Below, in pieces: positions 8,914 through 16,913 of a stretch of DNA of 64,000 bases. Source of the stretch: Noviherbaspirillum sedimenti (lineage in GTDB: Bacteria; Pseudomonadota; Gammaproteobacteria; Burkholderiales; Burkholderiaceae_D); the NCBI RefSeq assembly GCF_003590835.1, contig NZ_QYUQ01000002.1, forward strand, positions 3,968,001 through 4,032,000, read 5' to 3'. Numbering within the stretch: the first letter of the stretch is position 1; every line of letters starts with the position of its first letter. The notes below the pieces were generated by a model that was not told where the DNA came from, did not search any database, and worked only from the letters and a program-made list of their open reading frames with translations. The position numbers and the translations under genes are program-made.

Positions 8914-9074
8914 TTGGCAAGAATGCTGTCGTTGTTGCCCTCAGGGGCGAACGGCACTATGAAATTGACCGGCTTGCAGGACCACATCGCTTGCTCGCTG
9001 ATATACAATGTCGGCAGTGCGACAGCGCCAGCGGGGAGCACAGCTCTGCGAGGAAGAGTTTTTGAGCAATTCAC
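8910..9074 (-). pseudogene. Truncated TctC/Bug solute-binding protein (N-terminal remnant)
   Basis: A 54-codon reading frame starts at GTG 9074 behind AGGAGACGCT and ends at TGA 8910-8912. Its product begins with a signal-peptide-like stretch (MNCSKTLPRRAVLPAGAVAL). It then gives KPVNFIVPFAPEGNNDSILA, which lines up with KIVVPFAPGGSNDNMARVLA of the intact TctC protein encoded at 211-1194. The remaining 270 or so residues are missing, and the stop overlaps the next gene's GTG. It is best read as a deletion remnant of a second tctC gene that still supplies the leader and translational coupling for the operon. Confidence 0.75.
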
Positions 9075-9198
9075 AGCGTCTCCTGGCGAAATGTTGCTTT
9101 GAATAATTAAAGGTACGTGTTGCGCTCGGCAGAGCCGAGGCTGTGGCAGCGAGATGTTCGATCCGACTGCCTACCTGTGCAGTCTATGAGGCAGGTCG

Positions 9199-9233
9199 AT
9201 GTCGGGTCCATGGGGATTTTCGAGACCCGACAT
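9199..9233. promoter_or_regulatory. Inverted repeat in the LysR/operon divergent region
   Basis: ATGTCGGGTC at 9199-9208 and GACCCGACAT at 9224-9233 form a perfect 10-base inverted repeat with a 15-base spacer. It lies centrally between the divergent operon (start 9074) and the LysR gene (start 9349). The position and dyad symmetry suit a LysR-type operator. A smaller hairpin, CTCGGC-AGA-GCCGAG, is at 9125-9139 in the operon leader. Confidence 0.5.
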
Positions 9234-9348
9234 GCTTGTTTTCCGAACGATCCAATCCGTTCGAGCAGAAACGCCAAAATAAGCCCATATGAGGCCAGGC
9301 CAGCGAGTACAACAGACGGTATCGAATCCATAGAGCCAGGAGACCACC

Positions 9349-10266
9349 GTGCAAATTGACCTCGTCCAGCTACGTACTTTCGTTGCAGTCGCGGAGGAAC
9401 AGCATCTCACCCGAGCCGCCGAGCGGCTTTATATCAGCCTGTCCGCCGCCAGTGCACATGTGCGCGCAGTCGAGGAACGTCTGGACACGAAGCTCTTTTT
9501 GCGTACGAACCGCAGCCTCGAACTCACGCGTGCCGGCCAGCTTCTGCTTGCCAAAGCCAAAGTCCTGCTCAATGAAGCTGCGCTCTTCACTTCGTTTGCG
9601 CGGGAGGTCCATGGCAAGATGGAAGGGCACCTTGCCATCGGTTCAAGCAGCGATCCGACTTCCAGCCGGATCGGAGCGGTGGTCCGCGCGCTGCGCGACA
9701 AGCACCCGCTGGTCAGTGTGGACTTGCGGGCACGGCCATCTTCCGGCACGCGCCAGGGGCTGAAAACCGGCGAACTTGACGTCGGCATGATCCTGGGTCA
9801 CCCCGTTGACGCCGGCTTCACCTACTATGAGCTCACCAATGTGGTGTTCAGGGTTGCAGGCCCTGCTGCCTGGAAAGAGCAGATCGAAAGCGCGACCTGG
9901 TCGGAGCTGGCAAAGTTGCCCTGGCTCACTCCTGCCGATTACAACATGGCGTATTCGGTGATGCTGCGCCAGCTCTTCGATGAGCGCGGCCTGGAGCTCA
10001 ATATCGTCGGGCGCTTCGACAATGCGGCCCTCGGGCGTTCGATGCTGGAAGCCGGTGTAGGGGTGATGCTGATGCGGGAAGAGCATGTCTGCAAAGGAAT
10101 CGAACAGGGAATTTTGGCCGTCTCTCCCATTGCTCGCGTAAATTTCCCGGTCTTGATGGCCCACGCTGCAGGTCGCGGCAACGACCCGCTGATCCGCGCA
10201 TTCGTCGACGCTGCGGCCGACGTGTGGCCCGGCCTGAGTGCAATTCCATCGCTCGCGGAGATTTAA
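9349..10266 (+). CDS. LysR-family transcriptional regulator
   Basis: A 305-residue LysR-type regulator. The winged helix-turn-helix occupies residues 1-60 (LRTFVAVAEEQHLTRAAERLYIS), and a two-lobed effector domain follows from about 90 (MEGHLAIGSSSD). The GTG start at 9349 is supported by CCAGGAGACCACC immediately upstream. It is divergent from the 211-9074 operon and is the obvious candidate activator, with a CoA ester or free acid of the pathway as co-inducer. The recognition helix lacks the common SQPALS motif and reads ISLSAASAHV, a moderate variation. Confidence 0.9.
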   Translation: MQIDLVQLRTFVAVAEEQHLTRAAERLYISLSAASAHVRAVEERLDTKLFLRTNRSLELTRAGQLLLAKAKVLLNEAALFTSFAREVHGKMEGHLAIGSSSDPTSSRIGAVVRALRDKHPLVSVDLRARPSSGTRQGLKTGELDVGMILGHPVDAGFTYYELTNVVFRVAGPAAWKEQIESATWSELAKLPWLTPADYNMAYSVMLRQLFDERGLELNIVGRFDNAALGRSMLEAGVGVMLMREEHVCKGIEQGILAVSPIARVNFPVLMAHAAGRGNDPLIRAFVDAAADVWPGLSAIPSLAEI

Positions 10267-10334
10267 CGCCAACTGGCCGGCACATCAGCGGCCAGGCCGA
10301 GCCTTGAGCCGGCTCCCCTCCCGAGTCCCTGAAT

Positions 10335-10356
10335 GCCAGGCGCCATGTCGCCTGGC
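10335..10356. terminator. Stem-loop after the LysR gene
   Basis: GCCAGGCG (10335-10342) and CGCCTGGC (10349-10356) form a perfect 8-base stem with a 6-base loop, about 70 bases after the LysR stop. A second stem, CTGGCCG/CGGCCAG, lies at 10273-10295. Neither has a T-run. The rest of the 10267-10628 gap holds no recognisable gene. Confidence 0.4.
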
Positions 10357-10628
10357 TGACTCCTGCACGCATATGTGGCGCCGATCCCGCGATCGTTCGC
10401 AATTCAAGCACACCGCTTCCCGAAAAAAGCCATAGACCGGTCAAGGGCCTGTTTCCTAAACTGCGCCTGTACACAGTCGAATCAACATATCGCTGGCGTG
10501 CAGCCTCAACGGATCATGATCAGTAGCTGGAGACAGCGTTGAGGGCCCATGCCTGTTTTCTGAATGAATGCAACAGGTAGCGCGCGTCGCTGGTGCCGCT
10601 GCCATCACAAATTTATAAGAAGGCGAGA

Positions 10629-12602
10629 ATGTTCTTGAAAGATGCTCCTGCCTGGACCCCGTCTGCCCCGCAGGCTGCGCAGTCCAACATGAATGCGTTT
10701 CGCAAAGCGGCCGAGCGGCGTTGGCGAGTCGCGTTGCCCGACTACGATGCGCTGCACGCCTGGTCGGTCAATGAGCCGGAAAAATTCTGGGCCAGCGTAT
10801 GGGACGATGCCGGGATCATCGGCACCATGGGCGAAAGGATCTTGATCGAGAAGTATCGGATGCCTGGCGCCCGATGGTTTCCCGGGGCTCAGCTGAATTT
10901 TGCGGAAAATCTCCTGCGCCGTGCCGACGATTCCGATGCACTGGTGTTCTGGGGCGAGGATCGGGTGAAGGCCAGGCTTTCCCGTGCCGAGTTGCGCGCC
11001 ACGGTAGCAAGGTTTGCCGCAGGACTCAGAAGGCGCGGTGTCGTGAAAGGCGACCGCATCGCCGCGTACATGCCGAACATGCCGCAAACAGTCGTCGCGA
11101 TGCTTGCGGCCACCAGCATCGGCGCGGTATTCACGTCCGTATCCCCGGATTTCGGCGTGCAGAGCGTGCTTGATCGATTCGGGCAGACCGAACCAAAATT
11201 TCTCATAGCCTGCGACGGGTATTTTTACGGCGGCAAGCGTGTCGATTGCCTCGGCAAGGTCGCCGCTGTTGCTGATGCCCTGTCGTCGATCGAACATGTC
11301 GTGATCGTGCCGTATGCTGGCGAGTCGCCTTCGCTCGGGACGGTTCGGGGCGCGCAGTGGTTCGACGATTTCATCGCGGAGTCCGCCGCGGAAGTCGACC
11401 TCGCGTTCGAGGCGCTGCCCTTCGATCATCCGCTCTACATCATGTATTCGTCGGGCACCACTGGCGTGCCGAAGTGCATCGTGCACGGAGCAGGGGGCGC
11501 ATTGCTCCAGCAGCTCAAGGAGCATCGCCTGCATTGCGACGTGCGGCCGGGCGATCGCGTGTTCTACTTCACGACTTGCGGATGGATGATGTGGAACTGG
11601 CTGGTTTCCGGCTTGGCCGCCGGAGCGACACTGTTGCTGTATGACGGATCGCCATTTGCCGCAGACAACCGGATTCTTTTCGACTATGCCGATGCCGAGG
11701 GAATGACGCATTTCGGCACGTCGCCGAAGTTCCTTGATACGGCAGCGAAGCTGGGCCTCAAACCGCGCGAGACGCATGGGCTGGAGGCGCTGCGGGTTGT
11801 CCTGAGCACTGGGAGTCCGCTGGTGCCGGAAGGATTCGATTACGTGTATCGGGATATCAAGCGCGACGTGCAATTGTCATCCATCTCGGGTGGCACCGAC
11901 ATCATTTCATGCTTCGCGTTGGGCGCCCCGATCCTGCCCGTTTGGCACGGCGAACTGCAGTGCCGGGGCCTCGGGATGGCGGTTGACGTCTGGAATGATG
12001 ACGGCAAACCTGTGCGAGGAAAAAAGGGTGAACTGGTGTGCACCAGGCCGTTCCCTTCGATGCCGCTGGGCTTCTGGGACGATCGCGACGGCAGCAAGTA
12101 CCGTGCGGCCTACTTCGAGCGCTTCCGGAATGCATGGAGCCAGGGCGATTTCTGCGAAATCACGGAGCACGGCGGGCTGATCATCCATGGACGTTCCGAC
12201 GCGACCTTGAATCCCGGGGGAGTGCGCATCGGCACGGCAGAGATCTACCGTCAGGTCGAAAAGCTGTCCGAAATTCAGGAGGCGGTAGTGATCGGCCAGG
12301 ATTGGCCGCCGGCGGCACCCAAGGATGTGCGTGTGGTGCTGTTCGTCAAGCTGCGGGAAGGAAAAGTGCTTGACGACAGCCTGATCGCGAAGATCCGCAA
12401 GACGATCCGCGAGAACACGACGCCACGCCATGTCCCGGCCCGTGTGTTGTCAGTGGAGGATATCCCGCGGACTCGCACCGGCAAAATCGTGGAGCTGGCG
12501 GTGCGCAACGCCGTGCATGGCCGTGCGGTCAAGAATATCGAGGCGCTTGCCAATCCCGAGTCGTTGGCGTTCTTTTGTTGTCGCCCCGAGCTGCGGACTT
12601 GA
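10629..12602 (+). CDS. Acetoacetyl-CoA synthetase
   Basis: A 657-residue ANL-superfamily enzyme of the acetoacetate-CoA ligase type, forming acetoacetyl-CoA from acetoacetate, ATP and CoA. The ACS N-terminal segment (ALHAWSVNEPEKFWASVWDD) is followed by the P-loop-like MYSSGTTGVPKCIVHGAGG near residue 275 and the adenylate motif SGGTDIISCFALG near 430. A C-terminal lysine region, RTRTGKIVELAVRNAVHG, follows near 620. ATG at 10629 behind AAGGCGAG is preferred over a GTG 12 codons upstream that has no ribosome-binding site. It stands alone; a thiolase that could use its product lies 7 kb away. Confidence 0.9.
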   Translation: MFLKDAPAWTPSAPQAAQSNMNAFRKAAERRWRVALPDYDALHAWSVNEPEKFWASVWDDAGIIGTMGERILIEKYRMPGARWFPGAQLNFAENLLRRADDSDALVFWGEDRVKARLSRAELRATVARFAAGLRRRGVVKGDRIAAYMPNMPQTVVAMLAATSIGAVFTSVSPDFGVQSVLDRFGQTEPKFLIACDGYFYGGKRVDCLGKVAAVADALSSIEHVVIVPYAGESPSLGTVRGAQWFDDFIAESAAEVDLAFEALPFDHPLYIMYSSGTTGVPKCIVHGAGGALLQQLKEHRLHCDVRPGDRVFYFTTCGWMMWNWLVSGLAAGATLLLYDGSPFAADNRILFDYADAEGMTHFGTSPKFLDTAAKLGLKPRETHGLEALRVVLSTGSPLVPEGFDYVYRDIKRDVQLSSISGGTDIISCFALGAPILPVWHGELQCRGLGMAVDVWNDDGKPVRGKKGELVCTRPFPSMPLGFWDDRDGSKYRAAYFERFRNAWSQGDFCEITEHGGLIIHGRSDATLNPGGVRIGTAEIYRQVEKLSEIQEAVVIGQDWPPAAPKDVRVVLFVKLREGKVLDDSLIAKIRKTIRENTTPRHVPARVLSVEDIPRTRTGKIVELAVRNAVHGRAVKNIEALANPESLAFFCCRPELRT

Positions 12603-12634
12603 TGAATTTTTTATAGTGTTTGATGGAGTAATCG

Positions 12635-13381
12635 ATGCCAGAGTTTATGTTGCAGTCCACTTTCTGGGTTTCAGTGTTGCAGATCATTGCAATCGATATC
12701 CTGTTGGGCGGGGACAATGCCGTAGTGATCGCCCTGGCATGCCGAAAGCTGCCTGTTCATCAGCGCAACAAGGGTATCGCGTGGGGTGTCTTCGGCGCCA
12801 TCGGCTTGCGTGTGGTGCTGATCTTCTTTGCGCTGCAATTGCTGGCGTTGCCGTTCCTGAAAGTGGTCGGCGCCATCCTCCTGGTGTGGATCGGCATCAA
12901 ACTGCTTCAGCACGAAGAGGATGATGGTCATGCCAATGTCCATGGCAGCACGTCGCTGGTGGGCGCCATCAAAACGATTGTCGTGGCCGATGCGGTCATG
13001 AGCGTGGACAACGTCATTGCGGTGGCAGGCGCAGCCAAGGGCGATCTCAATCTGGTGATCTTTGGCATTGTCATCAGCATTCCGATCATCGTCTGGGGCA
13101 GCAAGCTCGTGCTGCGCCTGATGGATCGCTTCCCGGCGGTCATCACGCTTGGCGCAGGTTTGTTGGGATGGATCGCAGGGGATATGATCGTGTCGGACGT
13201 GGTGCTCAAGCCTTACCTGGCCGGCATGCCATCCTGGCTTCATTACCTGAGCGCTGCGTTGGGCGCACTGCTTGTAATCGTGGCTGGCAGCTGGCTTGCA
13301 GGTCGAAAAAAGGAGGAAACATCGACGCTGGTCGACCTGACGGAAGTGGCGGTGGCCGGCAAGACTCCGAAGGGCAAGTGA
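12635..13381 (+). CDS. TerC family integral membrane protein
   Basis: A 248-residue polytopic TerC/YjbE-type protein of the inner membrane. Two internally related halves each carry the family acidic motif: GGDNAVVIALAC near residue 27 and SVDNVIAVAGA near 125. About seven hydrophobic helices are visible. A short charged linker (HEEDDGHANVH) sits between the halves and a charged tail follows. Family members are linked to Mn2+ efflux and tellurite or metal stress. No yybP-ykoY-like leader is possible in the 32-base gap before it. The CzcE-type gene downstream supports a metal-homeostasis role. Confidence 0.88.
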   Translation: MPEFMLQSTFWVSVLQIIAIDILLGGDNAVVIALACRKLPVHQRNKGIAWGVFGAIGLRVVLIFFALQLLALPFLKVVGAILLVWIGIKLLQHEEDDGHANVHGSTSLVGAIKTIVVADAVMSVDNVIAVAGAAKGDLNLVIFGIVISIPIIVWGSKLVLRLMDRFPAVITLGAGLLGWIAGDMIVSDVVLKPYLAGMPSWLHYLSAALGALLVIVAGSWLAGRKKEETSTLVDLTEVAVAGKTPKGK

Positions 13382-13550
13382 GTTGCGCCACCTCGCCTGG
13401 CGAGAAGCGGATGATCCTGAAGCAGGCCTTAAACCGAGGCGGGTAAGCAAGCAATCGCGAGGCGAACACTGCGAAGCGAGAACTTCGCCTTGCAATGCTT
13501 GTCTTCTACGTGGGAAGATTGTCATTCAATCACCACTAGAGGGCCTTGCC

Positions 13551-13889
13551 ATGAAAAAAACCAAAATTTGCGCTACTGCACTTGGGCTTGCCGTATTGAC
13601 TTCGGCGATGACTGTGCAAGCTGGAACCCGGCGTCTTGACCTGCTCGGGGAGCGCGCACCCGAGGCAGCGGCGCAACGCACCGTCGTTATTACGCCGGCT
13701 ACCCGGCACGTAAGGGTAGAGGGTGGAGAAATTGTGAAATTTGTTGTTGGCGACCGGGCATTCACATGGCAGTTCAATGGCCCTCCAACGACGGAAGTAG
13801 TCAAGTTGAATCGCATTGTTCCGCCAGGCGTGCTGGATCAAAAGGTGACGGCCTACGTCGATCCTGACCCGCGGTACCTGCCTAACTGA
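13551..13889 (+). CDS. CzcE-family periplasmic protein
   Basis: A 112-residue exported protein of the CzcE family (heavy-metal, mainly copper, binding). A signal peptide (MKKTKICATALGLAVLTSAMTVQA) precedes a single beta-rich domain with the family pattern VVITPATRHVRVEGGEIVKF, then DRAFTWQFNG and a C-terminal VTAYVDPDPRYLP. ATG at 13551 is chosen because it begins exactly at the signal peptide; the ribosome-binding site (GAGGG) is moderate. No czc or cus efflux genes are adjacent, so it is a stand-alone copy. Confidence 0.82.
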   Translation: MKKTKICATALGLAVLTSAMTVQAGTRRLDLLGERAPEAAAQRTVVITPATRHVRVEGGEIVKFVVGDRAFTWQFNGPPTTEVVKLNRIVPPGVLDQKVTAYVDPDPRYLPN

Positions 13890-14237
13890 AGACCGCGGGA
13901 CATTCTGCGCGCCGTACTTGCTGCCTATGGCGGGAACGGCGTCGAGCAGCAGTTATATCATCCGGTGCCGGTTGGCTCCGGGGGGCGGTTTTCTGCGAGT
14001 GACGCAATCATCCTGTGATGCGCCATGCGAGAAGTGTATTCACTTCTGCCGGCAACCCTTTCTAGGGGATGCCGTTTGCACACAATGTGGATTTTTTTAT
14101 TGTAATTAACTTAAACCCGTAGGGGATTGCAGAAAAAGAAACATATTTGCACGATATTTGCTTGGCAAAGTCGCAATCTCCGTTAAATCAATTTTCCAAC
14201 CAGTCCACTGAAATGCTGCCGCAACGAGCAGCGAATA
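13890..14237. other. Intergenic region before the sensor kinase
   Basis: The first half is GC-rich and the second half distinctly AT-rich, as expected of a promoter region for the kinase gene. A 63-codon frame beginning with TTG at 13918 encodes a Cys-rich tail but has no ribosome-binding site and no recognisable homology. Nothing else could be identified. Confidence 0.4.
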
Positions 14238-16826
14238 ATGCATATTGTGTCTAATGTTTCCTTGAAGAAATCCTTAAGCCTGCTCGCACGACTGAAGTGG
14301 GATTATCTGAGTACCCTTAAGGGCCGTCTACTTGTCTTGACGCTCGGCTTGTCCCTTACCCTTCTTTGGGGGCTGGTGTTCTTTACAACTGCTGTCCAGC
14401 AGCAGAAATTCAGTGAAGTGCTGTTTGACCAGCAGTTCGCTACGGCACGCCGTCTTGCAGCCGATCTGGATGACAAACTGGAGGCGCGCATCAGCCTGCT
14501 CACCGCTACTGCCAGAGGCATCCCTGATCATGTCGCGCCGCCAATCATTGAGGCGCATCTGGCGCACGCCACTGCCCTGCATCGTATCCTTCCTGATGGC
14601 GTCGCCTTGATTGGCATGGATGGCAGGGTCATTGCCGATTATCCGGTCGTGACGTGGCCTCCGGGTCGTTACGTGGGAAATCGCGATTATTTCAAAACGG
14701 TGGTGGAAACAGGCCAACCGTACATCAGCAAGCCGCGAATCAGCAGGATATTGCAACGCCCGGTACTGGTGTTCTCCGTGCCTGTCCTTGACCGTGCCGG
14801 CAAGATACGTGCCGTGTTAGCGGGCATCACCGATCTCACCGCCCCCAATTTTCTGGGTGCCTATTTTGACAAGGAAATCGAGAGTAAACAGCAATTTCAC
14901 ATCGTTTCGCCGCACGACAATCTCATCCTGGCGGCCACGGACTCTTCACGCATCATGACTCCTCCGCCGGCGCACGGCGTCAACCCCTTGTATGACCGTT
15001 TTGTGGACGGCTTCAAGGGCTCGGGCATCGTCAAGTCTTCCAGCGGCAGCATGGTGCTGTCTTCCGCCAGCTACGTGCCCAGGACAAATTGGCTGGCGAT
15101 CGCATCTATGCCGGCCGACGTTGCTTTCAAACCGGTGACCATCATGCGCCATTACCTGATCGGCATGGCCGCCATCATGACCCTGGCAGCAGCGTGGCTC
15201 GCCCGCTGGATCACGCGCCGCATGCTGGTTCCCCTCAATGAAGCAGGAAAAGCGATGCAGCGCATGACGCAAGGCGACGCCCCGCTTGTGCCGTTGCCCG
15301 TGAACGGCAAAGACGAAGTCGGCGGCATCATCAACAATTTCAATACCCTGGTCGAAGACCGCCATCGCAACGAAGCCGCGCTGGCTCGTAGCGAGCAGCG
15401 TTTCCGCGCGCTTTTCGAGAATGCACCGGATGCGATTTACGTGTGCAACCGTGGTTGCTTTGCCTATGCGAACGCAGCCACGTTGGACCTGTTTGGCGCC
15501 CATTCGCAGGATCAGTTGCTGGGCCACCCCATTCTTGGCCGGGTCCATCCTGATTTGCATGGGGTTGCCGAAACCAGCCTTCAGTCGGTTATCGAGGCCA
15601 AGGAATCCGTTGCGCTAATGGAAGTGAAGTTGCAGAGAATGGATGGCTCGGTGGTGTATGCACGTATTTCCGCCATTCCGTTTCACTACGAGAATGAGCC
15701 TGCCGCACTCGTTTTTGCCCGGGACATTACCCAGCGCATACATGCTGAAAAAGCGCTGCGGGAAAGCGAAGAACGCTTTCGGCGCCTGGTCGCGCTCTCG
15801 TCGGAATGGTACTGGGAGCATGACAAGGACCTCGTGGTGACCACCGTTGCAGGCTGGAAGGCAATCAAAGGCGGCAAGATCCCGGAATACTTCATTGGAC
15901 AGAATCCCTGGGAAATGAGACGCCTCGGAAGTGACGCGGCATCCTGGAAGAAGCATCGCACCAGCGTGGAAGCCCGCCTCCCATTTACGGATTTTGAGTA
16001 CACGAGGCAACTGTCCGACGGCAGCATCGTGTGGTACGGTATTAGCGGCGAGCCCATGTTCGATGAAGACGGTACTTATAAAGGCTACCGCGGCACGGGA
16101 AAAGACATCACCGAGCGCAAGCTGGCCGAAGAAGCGCTGCGCCAGTCGCGCGCCCGCATCCGCGAGCTGGCTGCACACCAGGAAACCATCAAGGAACAAG
16201 AGCGCAAACGGATTGCCCGCGATTTGCATGATGAACTGGGGCAGACGCTGCTGGCCATCAAGCTTGATGCGGCAACTTTTGTCGAACGCACTGCCGTTGC
16301 ACAGCCCGCCTTGCACTCTACGGCACGTCTCATGCTCAATCACATCGATCTGGCCATGAAAAGTGTGAAGGCAGTGATCAATGACTTGCGGCCTTTCGTG
16401 CTGGACCTGGGGCTAGTGGCCGCCATGGAGTGGCAAGTGAATGAATTCCAGCGCCGAAGCGGCATTGAATGCGTTCTGGACGTGGACGACGAGGATGTCG
16501 ATTGCCAGCTGGACGAAGTCCGTTCGACGGCACTGTTTCGCGTCCTGCAAGAATCATTGACCAACATTGTGCGGCACGCCAAGGCAAGCCATGTGCATAT
16601 CACGATATGCGCAGAAGCCGGCCAGCTGGTCATGACGATTGCCGATGACGGCATTGGCATCGCCCTGAACCAGCGCCGCAAAAAACGGACCTTTGGACTG
16701 GTTGGCATCGAGGAGCGCATCAAGGCGATCGGCGGCACGTTTGCCGTGGACAGCGCTCCCGGCAAAGGCGCAACGCTCACCTTTGCCATTCCGCTCCCGG
16801 TGTCGACCGAGGAGGCAACGTGCTGA
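14238..16826 (+). CDS. Membrane-bound PAS sensor histidine kinase (NarL-type HisKA_3)
   Basis: An 862-residue sensor kinase. The order is: a first membrane helix (about 30-52); a Cache-type periplasmic domain (55-300) containing GRYVGNRDYFKTV; a second helix (about 305-325); HAMP; PAS (about 385-505); a second PAS with PAC (508-632); HisKA_3 with phospho-accepting His664 in RDLHDELGQ; and an HATPase domain with N-box QESLTNIVRHAK, G1 DDGIGIAL and G2 FGLVGIEERI. This architecture normally pairs with a LuxR/FixJ-type response regulator, but none is encoded beside it. The ribosome-binding site is weak. The following gene is a cyclic-di-GMP protein, so the pair may sense and signal together. Confidence 0.9.
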   Translation: MHIVSNVSLKKSLSLLARLKWDYLSTLKGRLLVLTLGLSLTLLWGLVFFTTAVQQQKFSEVLFDQQFATARRLAADLDDKLEARISLLTATARGIPDHVAPPIIEAHLAHATALHRILPDGVALIGMDGRVIADYPVVTWPPGRYVGNRDYFKTVVETGQPYISKPRISRILQRPVLVFSVPVLDRAGKIRAVLAGITDLTAPNFLGAYFDKEIESKQQFHIVSPHDNLILAATDSSRIMTPPPAHGVNPLYDRFVDGFKGSGIVKSSSGSMVLSSASYVPRTNWLAIASMPADVAFKPVTIMRHYLIGMAAIMTLAAAWLARWITRRMLVPLNEAGKAMQRMTQGDAPLVPLPVNGKDEVGGIINNFNTLVEDRHRNEAALARSEQRFRALFENAPDAIYVCNRGCFAYANAATLDLFGAHSQDQLLGHPILGRVHPDLHGVAETSLQSVIEAKESVALMEVKLQRMDGSVVYARISAIPFHYENEPAALVFARDITQRIHAEKALRESEERFRRLVALSSEWYWEHDKDLVVTTVAGWKAIKGGKIPEYFIGQNPWEMRRLGSDAASWKKHRTSVEARLPFTDFEYTRQLSDGSIVWYGISGEPMFDEDGTYKGYRGTGKDITERKLAEEALRQSRARIRELAAHQETIKEQERKRIARDLHDELGQTLLAIKLDAATFVERTAVAQPALHSTARLMLNHIDLAMKSVKAVINDLRPFVLDLGLVAAMEWQVNEFQRRSGIECVLDVDDEDVDCQLDEVRSTALFRVLQESLTNIVRHAKASHVHITICAEAGQLVMTIADDGIGIALNQRRKKRTFGLVGIEERIKAIGGTFAVDSAPGKGATLTFAIPLPVSTEEATC

Positions 16827-16878
16827 TGGCATCCTGACGAGCGGCGCGCATTGCCCTGAATGAACCCGCATGCCGGCC

Positions 16879-16884
16879 TATAAT
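16879..16884 (+). promoter_or_regulatory. Perfect -10 box upstream of the EAL gene
   Basis: TATAAT lies 29 bases before the ATG at 16914, in the 87-base gap after the kinase gene. The hexamer 17 bases upstream (CTGAAT) is a poor -35 match. The downstream gene may therefore be transcribed independently of the kinase. Confidence 0.4.
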
Positions 16885-16913
16885 GAATTGTTATACGTGC
16901 TGGAGCGGACTCC

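Noticed and set aside
13918..14109. 63-codon Cys-rich frame (CDAPCEKC...CTQCGFFYC) resembling a zinc ribbon
   Set aside because: TTG start without ribosome-binding site, no neighbour logic, and the Cys spacing fits no family known to me; chance is more likely.
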